From AP-15 sp963797115 (GTDB taxonomy: Bacteria > Pseudomonadota > Alphaproteobacteria > ATCC43930 > CGMCC-115725), in the NCBI GenBank assembly GCA_963797115.1, contig CAWCOH010000003.1, positions 157,243-221,242 of the forward strand: a stretch of 64,000 bases of DNA, written 5' to 3'. Below the pieces are notes generated by a model, which did no database searches, was not told the origin of the DNA, and saw only the letters and a list, made by a program, of their open reading frames with translations. How positions within the stretch are numbered: position 1 is the first letter of the stretch; every line of letters starts with the position of its first letter. The position numbers and the translations under genes were made by a program. Positions 19,082 through 28,094 of this stretch are shown here, one piece after another.

Positions 19082-19150
19082 ACAAATTTATGGAGGGCGC
19101 CACCACGAGTGAAATACCGCTAGGTTATTGACCCGATAACCTTCCGACAT
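19082..19150 (-). promoter_or_regulatory. LysR-type promoter element, copy 1 (towards ccmC1)
   Basis: Read on the minus strand: the inverted repeat GGTTATCGGGTCAATAACC (19123-19141), then GGTATTTCACT as a -35-like box, a 17-18 bp spacer and CTCCATAAATTTG as a -10-like box. Points to ccmC1 with a roughly 210-nt leader. Confidence 0.7.
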
Positions 19151-19469
19151 TGCCTGTTATGCGAGCGGTTGCGGAACCTCTGCAAAGGCCAGTGTCCGGT
19201 AATCGTATTATGATGCACTGAAGAACGACAGAGCGTGGACGCGTTGAATTGATGAAGCAGCTGACGTTGGCGACGGTGAGTTTGAGCGCCCGACAACAGG
19301 CGGAGATGGAGCGGATTGTGCCGCGGCCGGCATTGTGCGCCTTGATCCATCCCTCGATCCCAAACGCAATGGCCGCTAGTGGACTGTAACGGCTCAATCG
19401 AGAGTGATGCGCCGCGTCGGATCGCGGTAACGCCACATTATTGCTAAGTCCGCGTTCTTCCCGCCTGGG

Positions 19470-19582
19470 ACCTGGGAACCGTCGAGGCGTACGCTGTCCA
19501 TGCCAACGGCAATGCCATAAAACCGGCCGCCCGCGCGTTCATCGATTTCCTCGCCCACGACTTTCGCGGCACTCCCCCTTGA
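19470..19582 (+). pseudogene. LysR-family C-terminal fragment
   Basis: The plus-strand frame ends KPAARAFIDFLAHDFRGTPP and stop, the characteristic final helix of LysR-type regulators (ARAFIDFL). Upstream homology fades by about 19470. The fragment overlaps the 3' end of the opposite-strand peroxiredoxin gene. Confidence 0.55.
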
Positions 19583-20171
19583 TTTGCTGTTCAGCAAGGG
19601 TCCGGCTCATCTCACGCAAAAGCGGCACGATCTCACAGGGATCAGGATGCTGCCGATAGTCGGCATTGATATCGGCATAGACGATGATGCCATCGCGCCC
19701 GATGACGTAGCGCGCCTGCATCGGCAAAATCCAGGTGGTTTCGGTGGCCAAGCCCGGGGGCTTCCCGAGCCGCTCTTCGGCGGCCGCCAGCTCCTGCGGC
19801 GACCAGCGGATCCGGTACGCCACCGCGACATCGCCTTGACGGTCGTCGAGGATCGGAAATTCCAGCCCATGTTCTCGCTGAAACTTGCCGTTGCTGTCGG
19901 GAACGGTCTGATGCGCGATGGCAACGAGCGATGCACCGCACGAACGGATGTCCGGCGCCGCATTGCCAAGGTCCTTTAGATCCTGGCGGCAGTAGGGGCA
20001 CCAGATGCCGCGGTAGAAGGTGGCAACCAGCGGCCCGTTCTCGAGCAGCTCGGCCGAGGAAATCATCACATCGTCGGGATCGGGCAGCATGAACGTCGGA
20101 GCTGGATCGCCGGACCCTAGCGGGCGCATTATCGGGGCTTCACCGGGTGCTGGCGTCTCAGTCTGATCCAT
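19539..20171 (-). CDS. Peroxiredoxin-like (AhpC/TSA) protein 1
   Basis: A 210-residue thioredoxin-fold protein with YRGIWCPYCRQDL (about residues 54-66), a CxxC-containing variant of the peroxidatic region seen in peroxiredoxin-like proteins, and GLEFPILDDRQGDVAVAYRI further on. Probably reduces peroxides with thiol cofactors. The last ~18 residues look foreign, because the 3' end overlaps a LysR remnant and may have been replaced by recombination. It follows a paralogue (20208-20777) with a 36-bp gap, so they are probably co-transcribed. Confidence 0.85.
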   Translation of the reverse strand: MDQTETPAPGEAPIMRPLGSGDPAPTFMLPDPDDVMISSAELLENGPLVATFYRGIWCPYCRQDLKDLGNAAPDIRSCGASLVAIAHQTVPDSNGKFQREHGLEFPILDDRQGDVAVAYRIRWSPQELAAAEERLGKPPGLATETTWILPMQARYVIGRDGIIVYADINADYRQHPDPCEIVPLLREMSRTLAEQQIKGECRESRGRGNR

Positions 20172-20207
20172 TGGTATCGGAACTCCCGTTTCCGTGCGCT
20201 CTTGCGT

Positions 20208-20777
20208 CTAAAGGCGACGTAGCGCTGCCATTGCCGCAGCCAGTTCGGGTGCCACCCGATATATGGTGTTGATGTCGACATAGCCGATCGTGCCGTCCCG
20301 CGCGACGACGTAACGTGCCTGCATCGGCTCGATCCAACTTGGCTCCGGCAAATCCCCGGTGCGGTCCGCGACGAACTGATCGTAGAGGGACTGCAGGTAA
20401 GCCTCAGTCCAGCCGATGCCGAAGGAGCGAGCGACGGCGGCGGTGGCATCGTTCAGGATCGGGAAATCGACCCCGTGTTGCTGCTGAAATCTGCGATTGC
20501 TGTTCGGCGCCGTTTCCCGCGCGATGACCGCCAGCGATCCGCCGCGCAACTGCACCTCGAACGTGGCATTCATAAGCCCCATCAGATCGCTGCGGCAGTA
20601 AGGGCACCAGATCCCCCGGTAGAACGTGATGATCAAAGGACCCGCTTCGAGCAGCACCGTCGACGAGACGGACACTCCGCTCGTGTTGGGTAAAGAAAAG
20701 ACAGGAATTCCGTCACCCACTCTTAGGCGGGGCGCCAACGGCCTCGGCGGATTGCCGGTGTCACTCGCGGTCGCCAT
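20208..20777 (-). CDS. Peroxiredoxin-like (AhpC/TSA) protein 2
   Basis: A 189-residue paralogue of the preceding protein, with FYRGIWCPYCRSDLMGLMN (about 48-66) and HGVDFPILNDATAAVARSFG. ATG 20777 (MATASDTG) is preceded by GGAGACTTCG, a good ribosome-binding site; an upstream in-frame Met lacks homology. Likely cytoplasmic thiol peroxidase-like enzyme in the redox block. Confidence 0.87.
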   Translation of the reverse strand: MATASDTGNPPRPLAPRLRVGDGIPVFSLPNTSGVSVSSTVLLEAGPLIITFYRGIWCPYCRSDLMGLMNATFEVQLRGGSLAVIARETAPNSNRRFQQQHGVDFPILNDATAAVARSFGIGWTEAYLQSLYDQFVADRTGDLPEPSWIEPMQARYVVARDGTIGYVDINTIYRVAPELAAAMAALRRL

Positions 20778-20974
20778 CGAAGTCTCCTTCAGTTTACTGT
20801 ACCATCCGCCGCCGCGGCACGCGCCGGTACCCGTCAATTCGACTTTGTAATATTCACGGCAAGCATAGGCGGCAGTATCAGCACGCGCCGAGTAACAGAC
20901 CAGCCTCAGAACCGGCAGTGGGATGTCGATCGAATAGCAGCTTCGGAATGAGTTATCACCGGGTCCCGAGACAG

Positions 20975-22000
20975 CTAATGCTGCTCGGCCATCGTCAACA
21001 CCATTCGGAAGCGCGCCTCGGCGCGCATCATCCGTGCGTAAGCCTCTGGGGCGCGCGAAAGCGGCATTGTCTCGATCATCGGACGCACGCCGGACAGCGC
21101 GCTGAAGGCGAGGGCGTCTTGCAAATCGATCGAAGCACCGGAGGAGTGACCGACAACGCTGCGGCTGGCACCAATCATTTGCAGCGGCGAAACCTCGATC
21201 GGCTCGGCATCGACGCCCACGACGATCAGTCGGCCTCTCACTGCCAGCCCCTCGATCACCGGCGTCATCGCCTTGGCGCTCGTCACCGTCGCCAACACGG
21301 CCCGCGCACCGCCAAGGCGGTTGAGTCCCGTCGCCACGTCTTCGGTGGCGTTGTCGATGAAGTGGTGCGCACCCAGTTTGCGCGACAGCGCCTCCTTATC
21401 GGAGCCGCGGGCGATCGCCACGGTACGGAAGCCGAGTTTGTTTGCGAACTGCACCCCGAGATGACCGAGACCGCCGATACCCAGCACCGCGACGACGTCA
21501 CCCGGCATTGCTCCGCTGTGGCGGAGCGCATTGAAGGTCGTGACGCCGGCGCAGAGCAGTGGCGCGGCATCGAGGGCGCTAAGCTCGTCGGGGATTGCAG
21601 CGAGTGCGTGTGCCGGGGCCACCATAGCGTCGGCATAACCCCCGTCATAGGAGATGCCGGGAATGCGCAGGTTACGGCAGTCGATCAACCAGCCGCGCCG
21701 GCACGGCTCGCAACGTCCGCAATGCCCTCCAAACCAGCCTACCCCGACCCGCTGCCCGACGGACCAGCCGACCACACCGGCACCGACTGCGTCGATAACA
21801 CCGGCAATCTCGTGACCCGGAATCCGGGGGAAGGAAAGGCCTGGCCACTGACCTTCCACGGTAAGACTGTCACTGTGACACACCCCGCAGGCCTCGACAC
21901 GGACCCGCACCTCGCCCTGCGCCGGCTCAGGCATCTCGCGCTCAACCAGTTCAAGCGCACCGCCACCCTGCGCCACTTGTACCGCCCGCATCTTTCCCAT
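20975..22000 (-). CDS. Zinc-dependent alcohol dehydrogenase
   Basis: A 341-residue MDR-family dehydrogenase. Catalytic zinc ligands: Cys in EACGVCHSDSLT and His in IPGHEIAGVID; structural zinc: four Cys in GGHCGRCEPCRRGWLIDCRN (about 90-110). The Rossmann motif is VLGIGGLGHLGVQFA (about 172-186). ATG 22000 chosen (MGKMRAVQV; MRAV three codons later is an alternative). Upstream DNA is an IS630 remnant, so the native promoter may be lost. Confidence 0.92.
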   Translation of the reverse strand: MGKMRAVQVAQGGGALELVEREMPEPAQGEVRVRVEACGVCHSDSLTVEGQWPGLSFPRIPGHEIAGVIDAVGAGVVGWSVGQRVGVGWFGGHCGRCEPCRRGWLIDCRNLRIPGISYDGGYADAMVAPAHALAAIPDELSALDAAPLLCAGVTTFNALRHSGAMPGDVVAVLGIGGLGHLGVQFANKLGFRTVAIARGSDKEALSRKLGAHHFIDNATEDVATGLNRLGGARAVLATVTSAKAMTPVIEGLAVRGRLIVVGVDAEPIEVSPLQMIGASRSVVGHSSGASIDLQDALAFSALSGVRPMIETMPLSRAPEAYARMMRAEARFRMVLTMAEQH

Positions 22001-22013
22001 CGCCCGCCTCTTT

Positions 22014-22113
22014 ATCGTGTCCGACTGCACTTCACGCCGACTTACTCGTCCTGGCTCAACCAGGTCGAACTGTAGTTCGCCCGGATCGAGCGCGACGTCA
22101 TCGCCCGTGGACA
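22014..22113 (+). pseudogene. IS630-type transposase C-terminal fragment
   Basis: The plus-strand frame reads LHFTPTYSSWLNQVEL, TAG, then FARIERDVIARG: the C-terminal DDE region of IS630 transposases (SSWLNQVE, catalytic Glu). The TAG replaces Trp, as shown by the second fragment at 46372, which has TGG. Lies between adh and doxX. Confidence 0.8.
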
Positions 22114-22541
22114 CTGATGACTGGCAACGGCGGGATGGCGATTGCGTATTTTCCGGCGCCCGTGACGTACAACAGGAAGAAACCGCCCATGAGGCTGACG
22201 TTCTTGTAGAAGTGCATCATGTTCATGAGGCGGTCGGCGCCCGTCATCGTCCAATAAGGATGACCAATTAACCCGGCTGCAAGGGTGAAGAACGCGAACA
22301 ACACCGCCAGCGGCCGTGTCCAGACGCCAAGTATCAGCGCGATGCCGCCGAAAAACTCGATCACGATTGCCACAAGAGCGGCGATGGATGGCAGAGGAGC
22401 GCCGCTCTGCGTCATGTAGGCGACGGTCCAGGAATAGTCAGTAAGCTTGACCCAGCCGAATACGAGGAACAGCACGGCGAGCAAAATGCGAGCGATAAGA
22501 AGGACCTCGTCTCTGATCTTCTCGGAGCCTAAGTTGCTCAT
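22098..22541 (-). CDS. DoxX-family membrane protein
   Basis: A 147-residue four-span protein from ATG 22541 (MSNLGSEKIRDEVLLIARIL) with DoxX motifs LFLVFGWVKLTDY, IEFFGGIALILGVWTRPLA and MHFYKNVSLMGGFFLLY. DoxX-like proteins are linked to thiol redox and oxidative stress responses. The last ~14 residues derive from a 28-bp inverted repeat (22111-22138) shared with the neighbouring DUF4440 gene and from IS630 sequence, so the natural C terminus has been replaced. Confidence 0.88.
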   Translation of the reverse strand: MSNLGSEKIRDEVLLIARILLAVLFLVFGWVKLTDYSWTVAYMTQSGAPLPSIAALVAIVIEFFGGIALILGVWTRPLAVLFAFFTLAAGLIGHPYWTMTGADRLMNMMHFYKNVSLMGGFFLLYVTGAGKYAIAIPPLPVISVHGR

Positions 22542-22701
22542 AATCGGCCTCCGCATTTGTCAATGAGGTGCGATCTTTCCCAAGCGGCCCGCATGCCCAG
22601 GAACACCCCGGTCATACATCCGCCAATACATCAAGGTTCCCAAAACGCGTTCGCGGCCACGCAGAGCCATTTTCCATCCCGCCGTTGCCAGTCATCAGTG
22701 T
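22111..22701. repeat. 28-bp inverted repeat pair bracketing doxX
   Basis: 22111-22138 (ACACTGATGACTGGCAACGG onward) is the exact reverse complement of 22674-22701. The right arm is coding sequence of the DUF4440 gene (TDDWQRRDGK); the left arm lies at the truncated 3' end of doxX. A copied or inverted DUF4440 fragment explains it. Confidence 0.85.
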
Positions 22702-23008
22702 ATCGCCCCTGACGTTGTACACCGTCGGCCATTCGCAAGGTCATGTGTGCATGGATAATCGCGAAATCACCCAGTAACCGAATTCTCACCTCGTCCGCTT
22801 TTAGCTCGGTAAATGGTCTGGGCGCAGCCACCATATCCAGAAATTGCGTTTTGTCGCGCAGCAAGAAGTCGGGCAGCGAGGCCATGAAATCCTCAGCTAG
22901 TATTTGTTCGAAGCGTCGCACATCGCCATTCTGAGCCGACGCCACGAAGTCAGCGTTCAATTGCGTTAGAATCTCGAGATCGCTTTTGGTGTTTGTGGTA
23001 TCCGGCAT
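22631..23008 (-). CDS. DUF4440/SnoaL-like protein
   Basis: A 125-residue NTF2-fold protein from ATG 23008 (MPDTTNTKSDLEILTQLNAD): an N-terminal helix, RFEQILAEDFMASLPDF, HAHMTLRMADGVQRQGRYTDDWQ and a terminal WLCVAANAFWEP strand. Role unknown; such proteins occur with DoxX and stress genes. Regulatory element copy 2 lies about 55 bp upstream with its -10-like box at about 23067, the shortest leader in the set. Confidence 0.85.
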   Translation of the reverse strand: MPDTTNTKSDLEILTQLNADFVASAQNGDVRRFEQILAEDFMASLPDFLLRDKTQFLDMVAAPRPFTELKADEVRIRLLGDFAIIHAHMTLRMADGVQRQGRYTDDWQRRDGKWLCVAANAFWEP

Positions 23009-23059
23009 ATAGAGTCTCCTTGAGAAGCAGCGCGACAACGCTCCAGGTCTTACCAATGG

Positions 23060-23129
23060 GGCAAATCTATGGAGCTGGCAGCCGCTAGTGAAATGTCGCT
23101 AGGGTATCGGGTCGATAAGCAACCGACAT
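23060..23129 (-). promoter_or_regulatory. LysR-type promoter element, copy 2 (towards DUF4440 gene)
   Basis: The minus strand has the inverted repeat CTTATCGACCCGATAC (23104-23119), ACATTTCACTAGC, a 17-18 bp spacer and CTCCATAGATTTGCC. Nearly identical to copies 6 and 8 in the boxes, diverged in the spacer. Confidence 0.72.
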
Positions 23130-23198
23130 GGCACCTGATCTGGCGCGCACGTTAGCGGGTGGCAGTGGATTGCCGTCCGGAGGTTCCGGTCCCGCGGT

Positions 23199-23609
23199 CT
23201 ACGACGCGAAGCTGTAGGGGCCGCCTCGCGCGCTGGCGGCCTTGTAGCAGGGCGTGCCTGGAAACGCCGGACCCGCGCGTCGAAATTTGGGATAGATGGC
23301 GCGATCAGTCCGGAGTCCCGCCAGTTCTCCCACGAAGCTGAGTTGAATGTCAGCGCCGGTTAGCGCTTCGCTAAGCAGGTAATCTCGACCCCCCAAGCTG
23401 GCATTGATGTATCCCAGGTGGTTGTCGATTTCGCTCTCTATCCGCGGGCTCAGCGGGGCCCCGGTCGCTCCTAGCCTCGAGACGTTGCTCTTGAGCAGCA
23501 GCGGCAGCATGGCGGACCCTTCGGCGCAGCGCATCCATTGCATGTAGTCGTCAAACGCTGCGCTGGACGGTCCGGCTGAAGGCGCCTGCACCGTGGCGGC
23601 GAATGACAT
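23199..23609 (-). pseudogene. Glutathione S-transferase C-terminal fragment
   Basis: The frame contains YMQWMRCAEGSAMLPLLLK, ESEIDNHLGYINASLGGRDY and LLSEALTGADIQLSFVGELA, the helical GST C-terminal domain including the N-capping ALTGADI motif. The thioredoxin-like N-terminal domain is absent, and the C terminus departs from family around RTDRAIYPKFRRAGP. Truncated and probably frameshifted. Confidence 0.75.
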
Positions 23610-23629
23610 AATCGATGATCGCGCCTGCC

Positions 23630-23737
23630 TCGCGTTCGCGCCACCTTATCACGAGCGCCAGAAGCGGGCCCCACTGCTTCGGCGCTGGCACTGCTCGCGC
23701 ATGAGCCTGGGCTTTCAATCCGAACCAGCCATCGTTC
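23630..23737 (+). pseudogene. MarR N-terminal fragment (direct duplicate of 25230-25335)
   Basis: The plus-strand frame reads VRATLSRAPEAGPTAS then ALALLAHEPGLSIRTS, about 80% identical in DNA to the MarR remnant at 25137. Only about 100 bp survives. Confidence 0.55.
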
Positions 23738-24019
23738 ACGATGCTGACCACTGAGCCGGGCGACGACGTGAAACCCTTTTACAACCGGCAAGTGGTGGTG
23801 GTGCGGCGAGAAAATTGGTCGGCCTGGCTCCACCTGACGAAGCCTGGCGGCGCTGCTCCGCCCGCTCCCGGCAGGCTCCCTCGCCCAGGAAACGGTACGA
23901 CCGGCGTCGGACTGATCTCGCCCACGACGACCGAGGCGACACGTGCGTTGTCTGATGTGCACCACGGTTATCGGAAATCGCGGGTCTTCACCTTGATCGT
24001 GTCGCTATGCGGCTGCACG

Positions 24020-25061
24020 TCACGAAGCCGACGCTCCGATCCTGACACCGCACATCCCAGTGATAATCGCGGCCGCGACGACGATGCTGATCGCGACGCA
24101 GATCATCCAAAGGGGATCGGCGTTGCGTCGATCGACGCCGTGCGCGATCAGCACCACTCTCAGGCCCGACGCGACGTGGCTCAGGACGAAGAAGACGCCG
24201 AGCGCGTAATGCGGCAGGAGACGGATGTTCCAGGCGTCATGGATGAGCCCGGTTGGGGCGCCGATCGCGAAATTCCAATCGGTCGGTATGCCGAGAAAGG
24301 AGCGGGCGTAGATGAAGACCGAGTTCATGTGCCCGAGGATGAACGCCGAGAGATAGGCGCCCGAGGCGACCTGATATGTCCGGTGGAAGCCCTGTGCGGC
24401 GGCGCTCCAGCGCCATGCGAGATAGAGGCCGGTGCCGATCTGGAAGAGCATGGCCGCCACCAACAGCGGTTCGCCGATCCCAGAGCGATAAACCACGCGT
24501 CCGATCTTCATGACGGTTGCATGGGCATCGGGGCCGACCAGGCCGAACAGATGATTGGTGAGATGGAACAACACGTAGAGGCAGAGGATCGCTGCCGTCA
24601 GCCCATGGGCAACCCGCCAGCGCCCGACCGCGGGCACGGGGGCAGCGACGAGATTTCGGGCGGACTGCGACCAGATCGCGATCGCGAGCCAGATCACGCA
24701 CCAGATGATTTCGTCGGAGATGGGACCGTGAACCAGGGCCTAGACGACGCCGAGGAAGACATAGAGCGTCGGCGCGGCCACGCTGGCATAGGCCAAGCGC
24801 CTCGCCCCTACAGTGGCGGTGGGACAACAAGCGAGCGCGAGCCCGAGAAAGGGCACGACGAACGCGACGGCCAGGACGAGGATCGCGCCGACGATCGCAA
24901 AGGGGGCGAAGGTGTTGCGGCCTGTGAGCCGACGATGGCATGGAACGCCCTGAGAAGGAACGGATAGCAAAGAGCTGCCGCCGCGGGCGCCAGTGCCACA
25001 TAGTCGAAGCGCTTCCCGAGGCTGCTGCTCCGATTTTGCTGCTGAACGAATGCTTCCATCA
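24020..25061 (-). pseudogene. Cytochrome b-like membrane protein, frameshifted and with TAG
   Basis: ATG 25061 starts MEAFVQQQNRSSSLGKRFDY. A frameshift lies near 24960 and an in-frame TAG at about 24740 (FLGVV, TAG, ALVHGPISDEIIW), probably once CAG. Downstream are several membrane spans with paired His in LFHLTNHLFGLVG, ILGHMNSV, LLPHYALGVFFVLSHVASG, as in haem b membrane anchors of the succinate dehydrogenase type. An electron-transfer role is likely for the ancestor; the exact family is uncertain. Confidence 0.6.
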
Positions 25062-25136
25062 TCCAGCTAAAAATGAGAGTTAGGGAACCTCGGCAACGCA
25101 ATCTACAGGCATGACCTCGATCGGCGTACCAGCAGC

Positions 25137-25698
25137 TTGATGTCTATGCTCCACGCACACATAAAAGCGCCCATGGATGGACCTCGAAACCGCAACATTT
25201 TCGGCGCGTTCGCGCTCATGATCAGCGACGATATCGTTCGCGCCACCTCATCACGAGTGCCAGAAGCGGGGCCCACTGCTCCGGTGCTGGCACTGCTCGC
25301 GCATGAGCCTGGCCTTTTAATCCGAACGCGCGCAATCGGTGTCGGCCTCTCCCAGGCTGGCACTGTTCGTCTGGTCGACCGGCTTGCCACCGAAGGGTCT
25401 GATTGAGCGTCGGGACCATTCCACTGACGGACGCGCCCGATAACTTTACCTTACGGCAGCGAACCGGAGAGCAAGTACGAACGTCTTGAACGCAAGGGAC
25501 CAAATCATCGCAGAGGGGCTGTCTGTTCTCAGCAATGAGGAGCTGGTGATATTAGGCGCGCTCTCTGAACGCGTACTGCGCGCGTGTCTGCAAGGTCTTG
25601 AGCACGCTTATCGGGTTTGCCGCCTCTGCTGCCACGATGCTTGCGACGATTGTCCCATCGATGCTGAGCTACGCCAGCCAGCACTCGACGACGCGTAG
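25137..25698 (+). pseudogene. MarR-family regulator with C-terminal Cys cluster, several frameshifts
   Basis: The winged helix is readable (GLSQAGTVRLVDRLATEG, then LIERRDHSTDGRAR in a second frame). The rest (LNARDQIIAEGLSVLSNEEL) runs to a Cys-rich tail CRLCCHDACDDCPID at about 25615-25660. At least two frameshifts and a stop near 25441 break it. The Cys cluster suggests that the ancestor sensed thiol or metal stress. Confidence 0.65.
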
Positions 25699-25756
25699 GG
25701 CTTTCATCAGCAAGCCAGCATCTGACGCTCCCTTGCGGAGATCAACCCGCGTCCAT

Positions 25757-26215
25757 CTATGCTGGAGGCAGCACTGCCTTGAAGACGATTTCGATGAGCT
25801 GCGCAGGAAAGGCCAGCCTAGATACGCCGATCAGATTGCTGGCGCACCGAGGCCGCGCCACGGCGTAGGCTGCTTTGCGCACCTTGCCCGCGACCGCAAA
25901 CGCCGCATCGACATCGAGGACATAGAGCGTCTCTTCCACCACGTGGTCGAGGGTCGCCCCGAAACGCGCCAGGAGCTTTGCAGCGTTGGCATAGGTTACT
26001 CGCATCTGCTCTTCCATCGCCGAGAAGTCGGCCGGCTTGCCGGATTCATCGAGCGCCGCGGGCGCGATCATGGTCCCCTTGTCGTCGTGGCTGAGCTGGC
26101 CGGAGACATAGATAGTGTCACCGAGCTTGATCGCCTGTGCGTATCCGTAAGCATCTTCCCACGGCACGCCGAAATAGGCGGCCTCTTTGCCATTCGCTGC
26201 GGTCGTGTTCGTCAT
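25757..26215 (-). CDS. RidA-family protein
   Basis: A 152-residue YjgF/YER057c/UK114 protein from ATG 26215 (MTNTTAANGKEAAYFGVPWE), with GYAQAIKLGDTIYVSGQLS, MRVTYANAAKLLARFGATL and the C-terminal RPRCASNLIGVSRLA, where Arg is the residue that binds imine/enamine acids in active RidA. It deaminates reactive enamines; some family members become chaperones after chlorination. Last gene of a minus-strand run after DUF417 and DJ-1. Confidence 0.88.
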   Translation of the reverse strand: MTNTTAANGKEAAYFGVPWEDAYGYAQAIKLGDTIYVSGQLSHDDKGTMIAPAALDESGKPADFSAMEEQMRVTYANAAKLLARFGATLDHVVEETLYVLDVDAAFAVAGKVRKAAYAVARPRCASNLIGVSRLAFPAQLIEIVFKAVLPPA

Positions 26216-26400
26216 ATTCTTATCTCCTGTTGTATAGGCCGACCCGGATATCCGAGCCATTTGTCCATCACGGGGTTCAGCGGAGCCGATGAGGTCGGGG
26301 GCGGCGTGTTTTCGTGCTGTTCTCGGACGGCAGCCGATGCTCGCTTCGCGGCGACATGCTCGCCGTCGCAGATGCGATCGGTAAACCAAGGATTCCCATC

Positions 26401-26907
26401 TCATGACTTCTGAACGTTGAGCCACGGGCCCTGTACAGATGCAAAGAGGAGAGAAAGCGATGCAGCCAGCAGAACAAGGTCCTTAAGAAAGAACTGCCCC
26501 GGTGCTGCCGAGATCGCCGGAAATCCGCCCGCCGTCGCTTCTGCTACACCAGGCGTGCTCAGGAAGAACGTCAGCGTGATAAGATAGGTCGCGGCGGCCA
26601 TTGCCGCTCCCAATGCGGAAAAAATGGGCTGAAAGGCCCCGAGAATGAGAGCCGCTGCGGTCGACAGCTCAATTACACCTATAACGTAACTTGCCCCTTG
26701 AACTCCGAGTAGGGCGTTCAACCAGCTGATGATCGGACTGTGTTCGATGAACGGAGAGATGCCGGCTGCTTCGTACGCAGTGAACTTCATTCCGCCGAAC
26801 CAAAGAAAGATGATAACCAGAGCCCATCTAAGCAGGGCCAGGAAATTGAGGGATCCAGTGCTCTTTTCAGCGACCTGAAGACGAATCTGGTTTGTAAGAG
26901 TGGTCAT
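26401..26907 (-). CDS. DUF417 membrane protein (RclC/YkgB-like)
   Basis: A 168-residue, four-span inner membrane protein. RWALVIIFLWFGGMKFTAYE, AAGISPFIEHSPIISWL and GQFFLKDLVLLAASLSLL match DUF417. In E. coli the family member RclC belongs to the reactive-chlorine-induced rclABC set. ATG 26907 (MTTLTNQIRLQ) follows GAGACTGCA. Neighbours RidA and DJ-1 are also stress genes. Confidence 0.87.
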   Translation of the reverse strand: MTTLTNQIRLQVAEKSTGSLNFLALLRWALVIIFLWFGGMKFTAYEAAGISPFIEHSPIISWLNALLGVQGASYVIGVIELSTAAALILGAFQPIFSALGAAMAAATYLITLTFFLSTPGVAEATAGGFPAISAAPGQFFLKDLVLLAASLSLLFASVQGPWLNVQKS

Positions 26908-27012
26908 TTGCAGTCTCTTTTTGAGTTGTATGTGTTCTGACCGAAAAGCAGTCTCACGCCGCGGCGGTCGAACTGAGGAAGCCGGGACACTGGCGGCCCT
27001 CCTGGGCAAGCT

Positions 27013-27831
27013 TTATAAGAGCGGACACGATGACGGCTGATCACCGCTTGTCCTCCTGCTACGTATCAAGAATGTGAGACCCGCAACGAACGCACCGAAC
27101 AGAAAAGCAGCCGCAGCGATGACGGAGGCAAGTTTCCAGTGCAGCCGCGGCGGCAGGACAGCATTGGCGACACGTTTGAACTGGAGATCATTGGCGACTT
27201 CCGCGGCGAATTCGTCGCTCGTCAGCTTTGCAAGCAGGGCGATCGCCGCTTCGTAGGAAACGATGCTGCCGTTGGACGTCAGGACGCCGTCATCAATGAC
27301 GACGTTGATGTCGTGTTGCACAAGCACGTCCGGGTACTTCTTTTGAAACGACGCTTCGCCGCCTGCCCAGGTCGTTGCCCGTTTTCCGTCGAGAACGCCC
27401 GCTTCGGCCAACACCAAAGCGCCCGAACAATTGCTCGCCATCCAGTCAGCCGTTTTTGACTGATCCCGTATAAAGTCGATGAGCGCCCGGTTGCCGAGCA
27501 CAGCGTTCATGCCGTAGCGGCTGGGCACGATGACCGCGTCATAGCGGGGCGCTTCAGCGAGAAGCCTGTCGGCCTTCAGCTTGATGCCTTCCTCGGTAAG
27601 GATATCGAGATCGCCGTCCGCGGCAACGGCCTCGACATTGATTTTTTGCAGCCAGGGTTTCCTGGCGGCGTTCCCGAAGACTTCAAGCGGAGCGGTGATA
27701 TCGCTAGTCAGCACGCCGTCATAGACGATCACGGCGACATCAATGGAGTGGTCGCCGGCCTTCGCGGGCGCGGCGGCGAAGATCAGTACCACCATCGCCA
27801 GACAACAAAAGCAAGCGCCAGTCCGTCTCAT
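27013..27831 (-). CDS. Exported DJ-1/PfpI-family protein
   Basis: A 272-residue protein: signal peptide (about 1-25), a DJ-1/PfpI (class I glutamine amidotransferase-like) domain with the nucleophile-elbow Cys in WMASNCSGALVLAEAG (about 130-145), and a C-terminal membrane span (VIAAAAFLFGAFVAGLTFLI) with a basic tail, so it is probably anchored facing the periplasm. Substrate unknown. Its start overlaps the end of the broken msrA gene. Confidence 0.85.
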   Translation of the reverse strand: MRRTGACFCCLAMVVLIFAAAPAKAGDHSIDVAVIVYDGVLTSDITAPLEVFGNAARKPWLQKINVEAVAADGDLDILTEEGIKLKADRLLAEAPRYDAVIVPSRYGMNAVLGNRALIDFIRDQSKTADWMASNCSGALVLAEAGVLDGKRATTWAGGEASFQKKYPDVLVQHDINVVIDDGVLTSNGSIVSYEAAIALLAKLTSDEFAAEVANDLQFKRVANAVLPPRLHWKLASVIAAAAFLFGAFVAGLTFLIRSRRTSGDQPSSCPLL

Positions 27832-28093
27832 GCCGCCGCTCCGATGGCGACGGGTTCAAATCCGTTTTCGCCGCACCAGGCGAGATAGAGTTCTCGCAGT
27901 TTTGGCATATCGATATAGTCAAGGAGTTCGTCGTTTGCGCCGAGACTAGGTGAGACGTCCCGACATGGTGATTTGTACGATGCAGGGCTCTCGCCGATAT
28001 AGCCGATGCGAGTCGAGACAACGCCGGGAGGCTTGCGGATCAAGTCCTGCATCCCCAGAGGCATCCCCCAGCGAGTACAGCGCGCTGATGCAT
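27828..28093 (-). pseudogene. msrA: msrA remnant (peptide methionine-S-sulfoxide reductase)
   Basis: ATG 28093 follows a strong GGAGG site and gives MHQRAVLAGGCLWG, the MsrA catalytic Cys motif (GGCFWG). Frame is lost within four codons; MQDLIRKPPGVVSTRIGY continues in another frame, then homology ends although an open frame continues to 27828. The 5' end lies 2 bp from the msrB stop, so msrB-msrA formed an operon. Confidence 0.75.
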
Positions 28094-28094
28094 A

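Noticed and set aside
23741..24967. Open plus-strand frame of 408 codons
   Set aside because: Antisense to the cytochrome b-like membrane-protein remnant; its product is a low-complexity Asp/Arg/Gly-rich sequence without motifs.
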